DNA from: JBBROS01 sp965260935 | GTDB lineage: Bacteria; Pseudomonadota; Alphaproteobacteria; Acetobacterales; Acetobacteraceae | Reading direction: 5' to 3' | Assembly: GCA_965260935.1 (NCBI GenBank) | Contig: OZ253374.1 | Coordinates: 2,108,001 to 2,172,000, forward strand | DNA: 64,000 nt | Part shown: positions 61,884-64,000 of the stretch, in pieces | How the letters are laid out: each line of letters begins with the position of its first letter | Position numbering within the stretch: position 1 is the stretch's first letter | Translations under genes and position numbers: made by a program | The notes under the pieces: generated by a model | What the model saw: only the letters and a program-made list of their open reading frames with translations | Databases searched by the model: none | What the model was told of the DNA's origin: nothing

Positions 61884-63163
61884 GCCCGGGCCTCCTCGGC
61901 TGCGGCGCTTGTCCCTGCAGCCAGACGTTCGCCAATGGCGGCGTAGACCGCCAAGGGCCTGCGCGCGACCTGCTCGCCGGGGCGGCCGGGGATGGGCGCC
62001 TCGGCGCAGGACGCGGGCAGCCGGGCCGCGGTCGGGTGCGCGACGCGGTGGCCGGCGGCCAAGCGGCGCCCGCCGTGGCCCTCCAGCACCGGGTGAACCG
62101 CGACCACCTCGCCCTTGCCCAGGATGCGGACCTCGTGTGCCAGCGTTTGCACCTCCACCGCGCGGCCACGCGTGCCGTCCGGCACGCTGTAAAGGTTGCC
62201 GCCAACCGAAACCATGCCGTCGCGGGTCACGCGCCGGTCCAGCCGCAGCACCGCCTGGAACGGGCCTGCCGGCAGCGGCTGGAGGTGTGATCGCTCGTCG
62301 GCAAAGTGTTCGGACACGACGCGGCGGGTCGTGGCGTGGGTGCGCTTGTTGGCCACTCCGTCCAGCCACTGCCGGAGCTGGCCGTTGAGGTCGTCCATGT
62401 CGCGGAAGCTCCGGGCCAGGAAGAAGTCCTCGCGCACGTAGCGGAACGGACGCTCAACCTTTCCTTTGCTCTTGGCCCGGTAGGGGCGGCACGCCCGGGG
62501 CTGGAAGCCGTAGTGCCGGGCGCACGCCACCAGCGCAGGGTTGTAGACCACGCCGGCCTCGTCCTCGCCGCTGACCGCGGTGCGCATGCGGTCGTAGAGG
62601 ATCTCGCCCGGCACGCCGCCCAGCGCCTCGAACGCCGCGGCGTGGCAGCGCAGCACGGCCTGCAGATCCTGGTGGGCGACGAAGCGCGCCCAGATCAGCC
62701 GCGAGTGCCCCAGCACCATCGAGAACAGCCACACAACCCGGCTCACGCCAGGCTCGGCGGTGAACTCGGCGCGGAAGTGCGCAAAGTCCACCTGCGCCTG
62801 CTGGCCCGGTGCGGTCTCGAAGCGCCGCTCAAAGCCGGCCGTCGCCGCCGCGGGGCGGACCTTGCGCAGGAAGTCGGTGAGTTGGGTGTATCCTCCCCGG
62901 TAGCCCACGCTGCGCAACTCGCGCAGCAGCCGGCTCGCCCGCAACTCGGGGAAGGCGGCCACGCGCTCCCGCAAGTAGGCGTGATGGGCGTCGAGCAAGG
63001 TCGGGCGCGGCGGCCGCGGCGTGTAGGCCGGCGGTTCAAGCCCCCGCGCGATGTAGCGGCGAACCGTTTTGCGGTCGAAGCCAGTGCGCCGGGCGATGTC
63101 GGATACGCCCAGCCCTTGGCGGTGAAGGTCAAGAATCATCACAAGTTCTCCCAATCGGACCAC
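61880..63163 (-). CDS. istA: IS21 transposase IstA
   Basis: About 427 residues from a GTG at 63163. N-terminal helix-turn-helix (LVMILDLHRQGLGVSDIARR, FDRKTVRRYIARGLEPP), then the rve/DDE integrase core (QQAQVDFAHFRAEFTAEPGV; SRLIWARFVAHQDLQ; GVPGEILYDRMRTAV; KGKVERPFRYVREDFF with the Glu) and a C-terminal beta-barrel (VGGNLYSVPDGTRGRAVEVQ). Full length, no internal stop. An ATG at 63217 would add 18 residues lying inside the element end. Confidence 0.93.
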   Translation of the reverse strand: MVRLGELVMILDLHRQGLGVSDIARRTGFDRKTVRRYIARGLEPPAYTPRPPRPTLLDAHHAYLRERVAAFPELRASRLLRELRSVGYRGGYTQLTDFLRKVRPAAATAGFERRFETAPGQQAQVDFAHFRAEFTAEPGVSRVVWLFSMVLGHSRLIWARFVAHQDLQAVLRCHAAAFEALGGVPGEILYDRMRTAVSGEDEAGVVYNPALVACARHYGFQPRACRPYRAKSKGKVERPFRYVREDFFLARSFRDMDDLNGQLRQWLDGVANKRTHATTRRVVSEHFADERSHLQPLPAGPFQAVLRLDRRVTRDGMVSVGGNLYSVPDGTRGRAVEVQTLAHEVRILGKGEVVAVHPVLEGHGGRRLAAGHRVAHPTAARLPASCAEAPIPGRPGEQVARRPLAVYAAIGERLAAGTSAAAEEARA

Positions 63164-63289
63164 CGGCGCTACCTCCGTTTTGCGAAGGCCATAGCGCGCC
63201 GGCTCGCCCAGCCTCACGGGCCAGGCACAAAGCTCAGCCTGGGAAAATTTCGTCCGGCAGGTCCGGGGAGTATTCAGTCAGCCGCTACA

Positions 63290-63770
63290 GGGGGCCAGCG
63301 CCGTCAGGAACGGCAACGCCCAGATGCGCCCTGCCCAGGGAATCGGGGCCAGCGGCATCAGGCTGAGCCAGCGCAGGCCGCTTGCCTTGACGAACTGCCC
63401 ATGGCTGGACCGCACGGGGGTCGCGGTAGATGCCTTTGGCGGCGATCCGCTTGCCGCGCCGGCGCTCAATGGTATCGTCAATCCCGAGCACAACCGGTCC
63501 GCTCGGCACAAAGGCGGCGACCAGCAGCCCGAGCAGGGTGCGCGCCGCGGCGCGCGGGCACCAGGCGGCGCGGCTCAGCACGCGGTGGTCGTTCACGAAC
63601 CGCCGCTCGCGCGAAAGGCCTGTGACGCGCAGGATGCTCGCCACCGTGCGCTGGCCGGGCGCCAGGACGACGCCGGTCAGCAGCACGGCGGCGTGCCGCC
63701 AACTGCGTTGAAGGAACAAGGGCGCGAAGACTAGGATGACCGCGGCGAAGCGGGGTGGCAGGTGAAGCAT
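63290..63770 (-). pseudogene. DDE transposase N-terminal fragment
   Basis: From ATG at 63770: MLHLPPRFAAVILVFAPLFL, RTVASILRVTGLSRERRFVN and VVLGIDDTIERRRGKRIAAK with the first catalytic aspartates, then one extra C in a run near 63415 shifts the frame; the other frame continues VRSSHGQFVKASGLRWLSLM and GRIWALPFLTALAP to the IS21 boundary. The C-terminal part lies at 60583-60948. Confidence 0.78.
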
Positions 63771-63850
63771 GGCGGCGTCTCTTGGCGGGGGCACGTCAGC
63801 TCAGCGTACCAACCCGCTCCGCCGCCCAACCCCCGTCAGCCCGCCCGGAA

Positions 63851-63884
63851 TTGGCCAAAGTCGAGCTCAGACCCACCCCTTTCA
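63851..63884. repeat. right terminal repeat of the broken DDE element
   Basis: Starts TTGGCCAAAGTCGAGCTCAG; inverted, it agrees with the left end at 60552-60584 apart from a few mismatches and a one-base length difference. The remaining bases to the window end (63885-64000) show nothing recognisable. Confidence 0.6.
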
Positions 63885-64000
63885 TGTGTGCGGTTGCGAC
63901 GTGGGCGGGTGCGGTTTTGCCATCGGCGTCGCCCTTTGGCTTAATGGTTTTGGTGCCGCGCTTACTGGTGGCGACCTGCCGCGGGTTTATGTTGCGTGCC

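Larger units (their letters stand above)
60950..63289 (-). mobile_element. IS21-family element, copy 2 (apparently intact)
   Basis: 2340 bp. The ends start TGTCAACGCCGCTTGAATGC at 60950 and, inverted, TGTAGCGGCTGACTGAATAC from 63289; about 37 of the first 52 bases agree. It carries complete istA and istB overlapping by ATGA. No target duplication is visible, and the interrupted transposase lacks its central part, so a deletion accompanied or followed insertion. Confidence 0.88.
60552..63884 (-). mobile_element. DDE-transposase element (IS4/IS701-type) split by IS21 copy 2
   Basis: Imperfect inverted ends: TGAAAAGGGGGTCTCAGCTC then GATTTTGGCCA at 60552, and the inverse of TTGGCCAAAGTCGAGCTCAG at 63851-63884. 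Between are the N- and C-terminal fragments of one transposase on the minus strand, separated by IS21 copy 2. The middle of the transposase (roughly 150 or more residues) is missing. Family placement is from recall and moderate. Confidence 0.65.

Noticed and set aside
50798..64000. Prophage or CRISPR-associated region
   Set aside because: All recognisable genes here are transposases, a recombinase and polysaccharide remnants; no phage structural genes, no regularly spaced repeats and no cas genes were found.

Overview
This window is high-GC DNA (mostly two-thirds G+C or more by eye) whose gene content and order point to an alphaproteobacterium, probably Rhodospirillales and perhaps Acetobacteraceae. 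Supporting signs are a fused-free petABC bc1 operon with an alphaproteobacterial-type Rieske/cyt b/cyt c1 set, DUF1285, DUF4169, DUF6111, a divergent polysaccharide deacetylase next to ctpA and rppH, and an FlbD-type sigma-54 activator inside the flagellar cluster. The genus is not identified.

Layout. 1-5.5 kb (minus): a MoxR / DUF58 / DUF4159 / VWA membrane-protein operon, cut by the window start. 5.7-10.5 kb (plus): DUF1285, CoA-diphosphatase, DUF6111, CCA-adding enzyme, an MsbA-like ABC exporter and a small lipoprotein, closed by a clear terminator. 10.5-12 kb (minus): a helix-hairpin-helix protein and hemF. 12.1-15.7 kb (plus): petABC and mtnP. 15.7-23.1 kb: dienelactone hydrolase (minus), DUF4169 (plus), then on the minus strand rppH, a polysaccharide deacetylase, ctpA, an EnvC-like protein, gpmI and rlmH. 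A lower-GC island with two plus-strand hypothetical genes (about 23.1-24.15 kb) separates rlmH from rsfS-nadD-proA. 26.7-29.4 kb (minus): map, thioesterase, radC and two hypothetical genes in one tight operon. 29.5-30.2 kb: a metallo-beta-lactamase-fold hydrolase.

30.3-43.6 kb is a divergent flagellar cluster: flgE-flgK-flgL on the minus strand and fliK-flgD-fliF-fliG-fliH-fliN-flbD-flhA on the plus strand, with a sigma-54-type promoter facing each way in the intergenic region. The cluster encodes its own sigma-54 activator (FlbD-like). 43.7-48.6 kb is a branched-chain amino-acid ABC system (livK, livH, a livM-livG fusion, livF). It is followed by a cold-shock gene with its small partner and an M20 amidohydrolase.

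From about 50.8 kb to the end the window is a graveyard of mobile elements around one intact UDP-sugar epimerase gene. There are remnants of a glycosyltransferase, of UDP-glucose dehydrogenase and of IS5- and IS110-type transposases. Next comes a large nested structure: an IS21-family copy (54328-60469) with decayed istA and istB. Its istB is split by a serine-recombinase cassette, and its right terminal repeat is split by an ISL3-family element with a perfect 8-bp target duplication. Beyond it lies a second, apparently intact IS21 copy (60950-63289), sitting inside a broken DDE-transposase element with its own imperfect terminal repeats (60552 and 63884). Comparing the two IS21 copies gives the recombinase cassette boundaries almost to the base. 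No CRISPR array, rRNA or tRNA gene was recognised.
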